64,000 nucleotides of DNA, taken from Valencia hispanica. Taxonomy: Eukaryota > Chordata > Actinopteri > Cyprinodontiformes > Valenciidae. Numbering within the stretch: position 1 is the stretch's first letter; every line of letters starts with the position of its first letter. Made by a program: the position numbers and the translations under genes. Under the pieces are notes generated by a model. It saw nothing but the letters and a program-made list of their open reading frames with translations, was not told the origin of the DNA and did no database searches. Below, in pieces: positions 36,901-47,485 of this stretch. The DNA lies in NCBI GenBank assembly GCA_963556495.2, contig OY747711.1:33467414-33531413 (forward strand), given 5' to 3'.

Positions 36901-39700
36901 TTGTTGTTTTCTGAATCCATGTGTCTCTTTCTCAAATATTAGGAAGAAAAGACTAATGCCAGATATGCTGCAAAAATACAATTTGCTGCTCAGAAGATAC
37001 AAAGAAACACGCTGCTGCTTTAATACTTGGTTCTTTTTATATGTTTATTGCTTTTAGCAAACATCTCCAGTGTAAAGGACATTTTTTCACATTAGTGATG
37101 GTTGATTTATACATTTTGGCATGAAATAAGAAACATCCACAATAAGTTCAAACTTATGCATATAAATGTAGTTTTCATGTAACATTGTAACACAAAGAAT
37201 TGTTTAAACCCATCATTAAAAAAACAAAAATTAGCTAGACTATTCATTCTGATTATGAGTGAATATGAACCTTCAATATTTCTGTTTCCACGTTTCATCA
37301 GAATGTGACGATCCACATAGATTCGGCCAAGGCACTGGCCGACTCCCTGGATGTGGCCAGAGTGGACGGCTTCCAGTATTTTAACACACTCCTGCGCATA
37401 TTAGCCACTCGCTGCATGATGCAAGCGGTCTATTTTTGTTCTGGGATGGACAGCGACTTTCACCATTACGGTCTTGCCTCGCCCATTTATACGCACTTCA
37501 CCTCTCCAATCAGGAGGTATGGGAATTCAACATATTTTGCTGAAATACTTTTTTTTGCCATTAAAGTCCTGGAAATGTAACTTTGATTTATTTTTTGACC
37601 TCTCTGCAGGTACGCTGACATCATTGTCCACCGCCTGCTGGCAGTTGCCATAGGAGCAGACAGCACCTACCCTGATTTGATGGACAAACACAAACAGTCG
37701 GCCCTCTGCAACAACCTCAACTACAGACACAAAATGTCTCAGTACGCACAGAGAGCATCTGTGGGCTTCCACACACAGGTAAGCATATAAAAGCATTGTT
37801 CTCTATAGACAAATAGTTAAGAATGTGTGAGCTCCATTATAAGTAAATTGATACTTATACTCCCCCCCCCCTCATAGTTGTTCTTCAAGACCCGAGGAAT
37901 ACTCAACGAGGAGGGATTCGTTCTGTTTGTGAGGAAAAACGCAATCATTGTTCTAATCCCAAAGTTCGGTCTGGAAGGAACCGTCTTCTTTGACTCCAAA
38001 GACAAAGTTTCCCCAAACCTTGTTTTTGATGAAGAGGTACGGACAATCGGCTTCAGTTCTTATTTCACTTCGGATTTTTATTTTATTCTCAGATAACTGT
38101 TAAGAGATCTGCCCTGTGTATACATGTTCAGGGTCCCTCTCTGAAGGTGGAGCAGCACACTTTCCACATATTTGACCAGGTGAAGGTCACCATCAGCCTT
38201 GATGACTCCAACGTTCAGCACCAGAAGATTCGCATGGCTCTAACAGAACCTGTGGTGAGGACAACTTAAATGTGTCATATTTGTAGCACATTTGTTGATT
38301 TTAGTATCACTTTTTTTTTATTTTATAAAAAATTACAAAAGAAAAAATAGCAAAAATTATTAAAGCTGTGTTTGGCATTTGAGAACCATGGTTTAGGAAC
38401 CATGGGACCAGTTGCACGTGAATTTAAATTTGGCTATAGACCAAATAGGTAGCAAATTGCCCTTTTTGGAGTTTTGAATGAGAGTGCATTCAGCCAGTAA
38501 GCGTAAAAGCAAAAATACAGATGGGGCAAATGTTAAACTTAATGTGCTATATGAGGTCATAAGATTTTAGTCCTTTAGAAAAACGGTCTGAAAATAAAAA
38601 ATTTCAATGCTCAGCTTTCTTTTTTCCATACTTATCCAGACCATGAAAAAGCTCCATTCCATACTTTAAGACTGATTAGGAACTTTAGAAAACAAATGCA
38701 ACTCTGATACTAAGTTGAAATCTTTAAAGGTCTCATTCACTCCTCTAACAACTTTGCTGTGGTCTAGTTTGAATTGATGCCTTGCGAGTCGTTTTCTGTG
38801 GAAAACGTTCTCTCACTGGTTTCAGGGGGTTGCAGTTTGTTGGATGAGTGGACGGAGGGAAATGTCAGGATTATGAGTCTTAATAATATTCATCATATGC
38901 AAACGTCTCGCCTCTGATTGGCTAACAGCAATGCGACTATTGGAACAAATAAACTTACTTTGCTGGCGGTGTTCCAAGATAAATTTCAACCGTTTCTTCC
39001 TCAGCTCCTCTTCCTTGGCTAAAAAATGCAACGCTGATGTCTACGTCCACAAATAACAAGCCCGACCGTGTTCTGCCATGTTGTTGTGGAGTTGCTAACT
39101 GTTATCTTCCACCAGCCGAGATGTGTTAATCTCTCTCTGGCCCAAACCTTCCCGGGGGTGTGGCTAGGATACACTTCTACGTAGATAACACGGCTTTCTG
39201 ATTCACTCTTGTTCCGCTCAGATTGCTTTTAAGGGCTGAAGCAGGCATCGGGGTTGGGACAACAGCATACATGTCCTACTCGGAGTGAAGGATCATATTT
39301 CAAAAAGTTTCAAAATGTTTCACAGTGAAGGAGACCTTTAAAGTCAATCCTCCATGTTTACAAATGCCAGTTGAGCTCATTTCTTGTGCCTCTTGTGATG
39401 TCATCAACCCAGAAAACTTGCAAAGCAGAATCTTTATTTTTCTTTCTGGGTGCTTTTTAAAACTTGCTTCATAAGTTCCTGCAGGAATCCATACTTTACA
39501 CCTAGCTGTCTTTGTGTACATTTGTTAGTGGAGAAAAATTGATCACTGGATAATATGGTTTTGTGTAAGTCCTGGTAAGACAATATTTGCATCTTTTTTT
39601 AAGCTTCAAATTCTTGTCTTTTTTTAAATAGATTCCTGGCGTTAGTGTTCCTGCCCCTGAGGCGGAACCACAAGCCAAGAAGCAAAAACTGGACCGCTGA
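30967..39700 (+). CDS. dis3: DIS3, exosome 3'-5' exoribonuclease and endonuclease, 21 exons
   Basis: Catalytic subunit of the nuclear RNA exosome. Exons: 30967-31185, 31285-31442, 32255-32451, 32564-32637, 32735-32902, 32996-33157, 33271-33384, 33941-34078, 34202-34348, 34436-34552, 34649-34750, 35161-35225, 36073-36157, 36273-36400, 36528-36614, 36721-36877, 37302-37516, 37610-37778, 37878-38036, 38132-38254, 39632-39700; 950 residues, human 958. An N-terminal CR3-like Cys cluster (residues 31-57) is followed by a PIN domain with PDTNV (D66) and VLQEV (E94), cold-shock folds (about 215-400), and an RNB domain with active site [13 protein letters not shown] (Asp 476, 482, 484, 485) and SPIRRYAD near 775. 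S1-like LEGTVFF follows in exon 19, then a basic C-terminal tail. Exon 6 uses a weak donor (GTGCTG); an acidic run precedes it. Confidence 0.97.
31480..32240. other. DIS3 intron 2, repeat remnant
   Basis: About 31680-31870 resembles a degraded copy of the fish repeat that ends in ATCC units (GGGTGCCTATCTCCTGCGGTC, GGCTACACCCTGGACAGTC), related to the arms of the palindrome at 58.7 kb. The open frames here carry no domain. Confidence 0.4.
35270..36030 (-). mobile_element. Degenerate Tc1-like element in DIS3 intron 12
   Basis: Antisense transposase traces remain: GATCAGGACCCTGCTGGAAAACCCA, TTTTCAAGGCCTCTGTAGGAG and CCCACAGCATCATAGATCCTCCACC. Their order matches a fish Tc1 family. It has many indels and no frame. 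Confidence 0.5.
38728..39337. mobile_element. MITE with TTAA flanks in DIS3 intron 20
   Basis: The left end AGGTCTCATTCACT is the imperfect inverse of the right end (reverse complement AGGTCTCCTTCACT). TTAA flanks both sides (38724-38727 and 39338-39341), as for piggyBac-type or some Harbinger-like elements. The 610-bp body has no coding capacity. Confidence 0.6.
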
Positions 39701-39921
39701 AATAAGTGCTGTAACTCACCCAGGAACCAAACATCCCCAGAAGATCCTGGCTTTACCTTTTTTACTTACTGAAAGAGTCATTGTGTTAGGAGCAAGCATG
39801 CAGGTCATTTTATTAAGTTTCATACAGTAAAGGGACACTGATCTATTTTTAAACTTGTGCCCCTAAAACCATTATTTTGTGATTTCAAACATTTGCTGAC
39901 AAATGTCACCACCTTAAAAAA

Positions 39922-40027
39922 AATAAAGAATGAATTGGTGAAATTTACAAAGTGATATTTCTACATTGTATTTAATCTTATCCCTGAACAGTTAACTATA
40001 AAAGTTCTTTTAAAGTTTCAAAATAAA
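39922..40027 (+). terminator. DIS3 poly(A) signals
   Basis: AATAAA lies at 39922-39927 and again at 40022-40027, 222 and 322 bases after the DIS3 stop codon. Either could direct cleavage; both fit a compact 3' UTR. Confidence 0.6.
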
Positions 40028-40087
40028 AGGGCTCCATTTTCAACCCTCAAGTAATTGGTAGCATCATTTGTTTTGCATTGCTGTGTA

Positions 40088-40093
40088 TTTATT
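40088..40093 (-). terminator. BORA poly(A) signal
   Basis: The minus strand reads AATAAA here, about 525 bases beyond the BORA stop codon. It is the only canonical hexamer I see on that strand between the stop and the DIS3 3' end. An ATTAAA lies only a few bases after the stop (40605-40610) and is less likely. Confidence 0.5.
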
Positions 40094-40616
40094 GTAAAAT
40101 TACAGTCAAGATGCACAGAGCCTGATTTAGGCAAGTATCGATAATACTCAAAAGAGGCTTAAAAAAAAATCATGAAAGTTTTTATAAAAATATAAATACA
40201 GTACAAGTCTGATGTCCTTTGATCCATCAAGACGATAACGTCAGCACCAATTAAAATTTAAATTCTGCCACAGGCATCAATACAGCATTCAAAAAGGTCA
40301 TTCATGTGCAACAGAGACTTTTACTAAATTACTCAGTTTTATCAAACCACTATATCTCAAACAAAAACTGTTACAAAGAATCAGATTTCAGTGGTTTACA
40401 GAAGGGCTAAAATAACATGTCAATCTACCCTGTGATTAATTATACAGGTAGAACATTTGCTTTCTGTCAGGTATTTGTTGCCCTGAGTTTTCATCCACAG
40501 GAAAACATCCTGGTAAATCTTAACATTTCTGAACATAGTGTAAGCTTTTTTGGATTCCATTGCAAAGTACTCGTTGCAGGCTTATTGTTGGAAGAGCAGC
40601 TCTTTTAATGTAGGAA

Positions 40617-43600
40617 TCAGATGAGGCAGTGGGGAGGATAAAACGCCTGAAAAACACAAAAACTTCATTAGTGAAAGAGTTCAAACAAGCAGAGTTGTTG
40701 GTTGAAGTTTCCATGAAGCCACTCAATCCTTGGAACTACTGTGCCTTGCAAAAATATACACTCCCACAAACTATTATAAATTTCCACCCCAATCTTCAGT
40801 TTATTTTATTGGGATTTTATTCAATTCAATAACACTATTGATCCCAGAGGGAAGTGTTGAAGCTCATAAAATTAATTCTTTGAGTTGTTATAGATCTGAT
40901 GGCTGTGGGCAGGAAAGCTTTCATGTATCGTCCTTTTGTTGCAGCGAAACTGAGGAAGCCTCCGACTGCATTATGCAATAGACAAAGTACGTAGTGCATA
41001 TATGCGACATGGAAATCAAAATAAATATATATATTTTAAAAAAAAAAAGTGTGAAGCAAGTGGCTTTTGTGACCGCTGCATCATGGCAATATCTGTGACA
41101 AGCCTCTCAATCCACGCAACAATTTTATTTTAAACCATCAGTTTACAATTATGCACAACTTTGTGTTGGTCTATCACAAATTACGTTAAAGTTGGGGGTG
41201 TAACATGGGAAAAAGTGAATATTCTATTAGGCCTGCACTATATTAGAAACATATTTACATGCAATATTATTGCTGAGAAGTGTGATAATATAAATTAGGA
41301 TTAAGCAACATGTTCTGACTCTTCTTCCTTTCCAATTAACCCTAATGAGCTCTACCAACAGAGCCTAGAAAAATAGATCAGGTGTGGGCCTAAAGGGCAG
41401 TTAAGAGTCCATCAAATTGGTCAAATATTTTGTCAATATTCAGAGGATGAATACATGACACTATAAATGTATCCAAATCATCCAAGCACAGCCTTGTGAT
41501 ATAATGCATTCACTGACATTGGAAGGACGATTGCGATTCCATATATTGTGCAGCTATAGTTTCTAGGTCTATGAATACCTTAACTGGGATTATTAAAAAC
41601 AAATGAGTCTGGATGAGGTGTAACATAAGGGACGACATCAGGGAAAGAGAACTTTCTAAAGTCCATAATTCAGGATTCTCTTAAAATTAGAGTTAAAATA
41701 TAGAGGTTGAGCTTGTTCAAAAAGTACAACCAATAACTAACCTCACCTTAACTTTACTGAATCGGGTGATGGGAAGCACTTCTTCAACCAGGTTGGAGCT
41801 GAGGGACTCTTTACTCTGGCAGTCTGAGCTGATGCCATCGATGATGCTAGCTGTGCCAGCTGAGGTAGTGTTATAGCCACTGTCCACCTGCACAACATTT
41901 AGCATTTAATGAGAAGAAATAGTCATTCACATCTCACTGAAATACAAATTAAGATGCTTTCGCTGTTAGGGGTTCTCGCCGCTAACCTGCATGCTAGAGT
42001 CGTAGCGAATGCTGCTTCCTTCTGCCAGGAGAGAGACAAACATCTGAGAGCTTTCTGTCGCTGACACGTTTCCCATGCGAGAGCTGGTCAGCTGTTCTGA
42101 AGGACCTCCACCTTCTTCCTCATCCTCCTCCAGCCTTTTTTTCAGCCCCATCTTTTTTCCTTCTTCCATTTTCACAAGCTCCATGGTATCCAGGTTAATG
42201 CTCTCAGGGGCAGCAGGGTGGCCATCTGCTGCTAGAGGTGATGTTGGATCTAGTTCCATGGCTGGAGGAGAAGATGAGGAAGAGGTAGGAGAGTGTCGTT
42301 CCTCTGCCACCTGCTCGTCCTGGAGCTTCGGGTTGAGGATTGGCGAGATCAGAGGAGGGGAATCCCAGCAGCGCACTCTGGGTCTGGGCTTGGGTCTGGA
42401 GGTGTGTTGGGGCTCATGTTGGTAATGGAGACGGTGAGGGGAGCAGCTACGAATCGGCGAGCATCCTTCCACGAATGGACTCTCGTTAGCGAGGGCACCG
42501 TCTGCACCCGGCGGACCTCCACGTGGGGTGAAGTCGCTCTGCTGTTTCCTCTCACCTAAAACGATCCACATTGAAGAGGAAAAACAACGTGAATCTCCAC
42601 ATTTACTTACGGTTTGGATTTTTTTTTTTAAACCTTCACAAGGTAGACTGTCTACCTGAGCCTATGGGAGTCCGTGCCACGTGAATAAGGATGGGAGAAA
42701 CAGTCGGGGAGGTGTGGCCTGCAGGAGATGACCTATCAGGAAACAGTGGGCTGCTGATGCTGCCGAGGCTACAGTCTCTCAAGCAGCCCTGCTGGATAGG
42801 ACTAGATGAGAACTGGCCCTATGGTTAAGACAAAAAAAAAAAAAAAAAGAACAATCACTTACTTTTGCAAGGCTTTATCCCACAAATCTAATCTCCCAAT
42901 GTATCAAAAGCAACCATTTCCTAAGACATTCCGACGTACCGTAGAGGGAGTCAGGGCCGACCTGCCACCAGCCAGAGGTGATGGAAAGACAGACGTTAAA
43001 GCTTCCCCTTTAATACCTTCACCTCCTGCTACAACCCCTCCTCTGTAGGGAGACGGCCCCTTGAGTCTGCCGTCAACTCTCTCAGGGCTCGGCGGGGTGG
43101 AGCTGTCAGAGCTGCTGTAACTGAACTGGCCGTCAAGGAAGAGCTTTCGTCTCAACGAGGAGGAACTGAGGCTCTCCTGCACGGCATCACATCCCTCCTC
43201 GTAGCGATAGTATTCTCCTGAGGTGAACAAACGTGATGTGAAATCAGGACAAATGCTAAAGTAGATCCTCTGACTTTGATTTGAAGCAATAAAAGCTCAC
43301 CGAGTATTTTCTCCAAATCAAATGCCAAAGGTAGCGAAAGGGTCGTCTGGCAAGCAACTGTCAATAAAACAAGAGACTAATTAGGACATTTAGATATGTC
43401 AAACAATAATGGCTAAAGGTAATTTAGAGAAAAGCAAAAGTCTTGCCATGCTAGAAATGTTTGTTTTCACTGGAACTCCAGGTAATGATGCCTAAAAGGT
43501 TCTTATTATGATAAAAACTAAAATAAATATATCTATCTATCTATCTATCTAGGTGCTGGCAGACAAAAACTATTCTTGAACTGCAATCACAGGCCACACA

Positions 43601-46196
43601 AAATCCTTCTAAGGGCTACATATCAGCCACATGCTACACACACCTGATCTAGAGAGATTATGCTACTTGAATAAAAGGTTAATTTATTTTAACATTTTCA
43701 CCAGTGGCGCCAACAAATATGGTCAGCATTGTATATAATGCTGTATTTTAAAAAGGTACACAATCTTTTGCACTGAAGTACGGAACAGGAATAGACTAAC
43801 AAAAACAAATTCCTCTTTGAGAAAAAACGGAGGTTGCCTACAGAATACTTTAAATGTTGTACAAAAGGCAAACCAACCTGAGATTTTTTCCGACTCCTCT
43901 GAGATCATTGCAGAAAAAGGGCCTAAAAATCCAAAACAAGAGACAGTAGAATAATAAAAAAAAGAGACAGCTCACACACATAATTCCTATAATTTTACTT
44001 ACTTTTCTTGTACAGGTGAGGGACTCTATGGGTTTCTGGTGCTGCCCAGGGGGAAGGCACAATGGCTCCTTTGGTGAAAAACTTCATTCAAACATACAAA
44101 ATATATAATTACATAACCAGGGACTCATTAGTATAGAAGCATCTGTAATGGCTGTTAAACAAGAACAATTCAATTTAAAAAGGGATAGGTTACTTTTTCT
44201 AGTATACTTCCTTTTTGGTAACCATACATGTGTCCTTCAAAATAAAATACCTTTGGTTAAAGCGAAAGTTCCAAAATAAAGCACTAGAAAGAGTAAACTA
44301 TCCCTTTTAAATTGAATTGTTCTTGTTTAACAGCCATTACAGCATCTTTTATTACAGGATTAGAACTGATTAAATTTACATTATTTACCTGCTCAATAGC
44401 ATCCTGACATTTTTCCTCAATGTCAGAGTCCATTCTGAAACAAATTAGAATAGAAACTTAGCAGGTAACGATTAAAGATTAGCCGAATTTTATCCAACAA
44501 CTACGATAGTCGTTTCAGTTGTAGACTCCCCCCCCCTTTAATTGACAGTTTAACAGCACACACCTCGTCTGGCTGAGGTAGAACGATTGCCGCTGGATTT
44601 CCTCCGGGTCAATGTGCACTGGTAGAAGACTGGCCATTTCATCAATAGACCAGTTAAACTTAGGTGGAGTCTGGAAAAGAGGCGCCATATTACACACTAA
44701 TCAGTAAAGGAAAATATGTGAATGCAGTGTTTGGCAGTACTCCTATCCCTTGAACACTTTCACCACAAACTCCAATGTACTTTACTGGGATTTCATTTAA
44801 AAGACTAACATAAAACAGTGCATAATTGTGAAATGGAGAGAAAGGGATACAAGGTTTTAAATAGTTTTTACAAATAATCTATAAAACTGTGGGATACATC
44901 TGTATTCAGCTTTAGTGATGTAGGAAAAAGAGTGAGGAAAATGTGAGTCAATTATTTATATTGTCATTACAATATTCTGCAATAGCGTCACAATTATTTG
45001 TTTTCTGATACTCTGTTGCCCTAAGTCCACGTGTGCAAAATGTATCGTCTGTATAACTACAGCTATTCTATTCTGTGAAGGCCATAGATGTTTCTTAAGA
45101 GGACAATCAGCGTTATTAAGACCAAGACACTCACCAGACAGGTTAGGGATAAGCACCAGATTTCTTGTTTCAAGCCATGTAGGGGCAACAGCAAACGTGT
45201 TAGAAGGTGCTATGGTCAAGTTGGAACAAACCTAAACTTTTTGACCTGGATGTTTTATCCTTTTTATCATGGATGTTTGTAAGACACCAAGCATAGGGGG
45301 GGGGATTAAAACTACATATCACACTGAACACATTTTTGCCATAGCAATGTCATTCCTGAGAGATTCTTTTCATCAGCAGGGATAGAGAAGATGGACAGAT
45401 GGATGGAGCTAAACATGGTGTAATCCTGTAAGAAAACATGTTAGGAGTCTTTAAGGTGCAGGTCAACCTCTGCTCAAAACTGGCCCAGAGGTTGACCGTA
45501 TTCATGAGTCAGAAGGGCCCAGTCAAAGTCCAGACCTCACCCAATTGCTGGAAACTGTGGCAAGACCTAAGAATTGCTGTTGACAGTTGCTCTGCATTCA
45601 GTCTGACTGATCTTAAAATTCTTGACAAATTAGAACGGATGCCATTTTTAGTTTGTAAACATAAAGATGGTAGGGATGTAGGCTACCCCAAAAGACTTGA
45701 AGCTGTACTTGCGCCAAAATGTAGTTCTAGAAAATAGTGAGTGGCTAAATAGAAGGAAAAAAAACAAGCTGCACTTAAAAAAATTTTTTTTTATTTTAAT
45801 CTGAAAACACAAGTATCCCTTTTCTACCACTTTACAATTATGCACTACTTCGTGTTGATGCATCACATAGGATCCTAATAAATTACATGGATGTTTGTAG
45901 TATAGCGTGACAAAATAATGATAAAGTTAAGCCAGTAAGACAATGAACTAGAGCAAAAAACGGTATTTCGGATTTTGCAATAGAAGTATGTATCATATCC
46001 AATAGGTTTAAAATTAGTTATGGGGCAAATTTGAAAAAAACCTTACGGCTTTGCATGGATTGGATTTGAAGACAGACGGGCTGGGAACCAGGGGTTCCCT
46101 CAGGTGGTGGTAGTCATTGGGACTCTCAAAGGGATTTCTGATGGAAGGCCTGCCTGGGGTCTCTGGAGTGATCTGTACCTCAACACGATCACCCAT
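40617..46196 (-). CDS. bora: BORA, aurora kinase A activator, 11 coding exons
   Basis: Cofactor that lets Aurora A phosphorylate PLK1 at mitotic entry. Coding exons (minus): 46196-46047, 44670-44564, 44434-44389, 44081-44003, 43922-43878, 43357-43301, 43217-42940, 42818-42656, 42555-41987, 41887-41747, 40646-40617; 554 residues, human 559. N terminus: [44 protein letters not shown] places a CDK-type SP site at Ser111 (the human activating site is Ser112). ACQTTLSLP and [13 protein letters not shown] are conserved core strings. DSGYNT at 500-505 is the beta-TrCP phosphodegron (human Ser497/Thr501). Many SP/TP sites lie between. An untranslated exon probably ends at 46447 (donor GTAAGT), with its acceptor just before the start codon. 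The short last exon is the least certain; the total length supports it. Confidence 0.94.
40740..41225. mobile_element. Tc1-like remnant in BORA intron 10, interrupted
   Basis: The left end GTGCCTTGCAAAAATATACAC and the right end (AATTATGCACAACTTTGTGTTGGTC) are the two termini of the common fish Tc1 family. Between them (40835-41040) sits another dispersed repeat whose sequence is related to 47050-47300 in MZT1 intron 1. Confidence 0.5.
43529..43550. repeat. ATCT microsatellite in BORA intron 5
   Basis: About five uninterrupted ATCT units lie between BORA exons 5 and 6. The tract is probably polymorphic. Confidence 0.8.
44144..44341. mobile_element. 198-bp hairpin MITE in BORA intron 3
   Basis: About 60-bp terminal inverted repeats (TGTAATGGCTGTTAAACAAG at the left; its exact inverse at the right) surround an 80-bp centre. 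GCATC flanks both ends (44139-44143 and 44342-44346). Arm identity is high, so the RNA would fold into a strong hairpin. No coding capacity. Confidence 0.75.
44735..45935 (+). mobile_element. Degenerate Tc1-like element in BORA intron 1
   Basis: The left end resembles the family at 56.4 kb (TTGAACACTTTCACCACA, CATAATTGTGAAATGGAGAG). The right end (ACAATTATGCACTACTTCGTG) is its inverse. Plus-strand reading near 45480-45640 keeps transposase C-terminal traces ([18 protein letters not shown]). Internal deletions have removed most of the gene. Confidence 0.6.
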
Positions 46197-46530
46197 CTTA
46201 GCTGAAAAACAAATATTTGTGTCAGTATAAAAAGGAGAGAAAACAAAATAACGCTTCGAGCACTAAACTTTCAAAAAAAGAGAGAGAGATAGTCCAGTAA
46301 ATCCAGTTCCTAATACTTCTTTATGAGGTTAGCTCGGTACCTTGACTACATTAGAAGGAAAATTGCGTACACACGTTTAAAGACGGCACTTAAAAAGCGG
46401 AGATACACAAAACCAGCATATACATTTTAAATCAGTTAGTACTTACAAGTCTTAATACCGATCCTCTGCTAATATCGACAGTTTTTTTATGTGAAGAGTC
46501 AGTAACGCAGATCTGGCGAGGATGAAACAA

Positions 46531-46607
46531 TTCAAACGTTAATTTCAATTTCCTCCACAGAAGCAGCCAGCCAATAGAAACCCTACAGGATGTTCACACC
46601 AGCCAAT
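46531..46607. promoter_or_regulatory. BORA/MZT1 bidirectional promoter: CCAAT pair and CHR-like motif
   Basis: Only 663 bp separate the two start codons. CCAAT occurs at 46571-46575 and 46603-46607, 32 bp apart, a spacing typical of NF-Y-driven G2/M promoters. On the BORA side the minus strand reads TTTGAA at 46536-46531, the core of a CHR element bound by DREAM/MuvB complexes, about 35 bp from the nearer CCAAT. The untranslated first exon of BORA would start a little further on (about 46500). The motifs are seen; their use is inferred from known cell-cycle promoters. Confidence 0.55.
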
Positions 46608-46859
46608 GAAAGGTTGATGTCGTCACTTCTTAGCAAGCTATCAAGAGATAGCTATCTAGATGCTAATGCGCCCTGCCAGTTGTTTTGGTCGCTTTAATTA
46701 AACATTTCTTAAAGATGAACAGCAGACACACACGACATTGACAGTATTGTTGGAAAGCATTGTTTTTTTTTTAAACCAAATTTTAAAAAGAAATTCTGTG
46801 CAGGAGATCGTGCGTTGGTTAGCTACCTGCTAGCAGTTTTTCCTTTTCAGTTTATAACT

Positions 46860-47450
46860 ATGGCAAGCGCAACAAATACGAACCTGAACGCAGTCCGGGA
46901 AACGATGGATGGTAAGCATAAAATGTTAACAGGCTGTGCTGGTTACTATTTAGTACAACATAATATTGGTGGGGGAGTTTACCTTCTTTTCTACTCAGTT
47001 TTCCCGTGTTTTAAAATGGTTTAATTGTCCATACTGGATTTATATATTCAGTTCAAATCAAATAGATTTTATCCCAAGGGGAAATTAAATGTCATGAAGT
47101 CATATCATTTAAGTTTCTTCAGAGTCTTTGGTGATGCTGTGGGCAGAAATGATCACTGGTAGCAGTCAGTCTTGCAGCGAATCTGAAGATGCCTCTGACT
47201 GAAGACTGTTGCTGTGTGACAGTCTCATGACTTTCATTGTATGCTAAATGCTCAACTTCGGAGCAGCAGAGAGAGTACTTCACTTTCCACAGTAACTAAC
47301 GTGTCGTGGGTGATATCAGTTGTTGGCAAGCAGTGCTAATCCGCTTCATTTGCTTGTAGCTCCTCTCTCTCTGGCAGGATGGTTAGAAAGAAACAGAGTA
47401 CTGGATATGATCCTTGTCCATTATGATTGATGGAAGAGATTATTTGAGTG

Positions 47451-47485
<35 letters not shown>

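Noticed and set aside
37527..37796. Minus-strand frame of 89 codons over DIS3 exon 18
   Set aside because: Antisense shadow of a well-supported DIS3 exon.
42075..42425. 116-codon plus-strand frame over BORA exon 9
   Set aside because: Antisense shadow of the long Ser/Pro/Glu-rich BORA exon.
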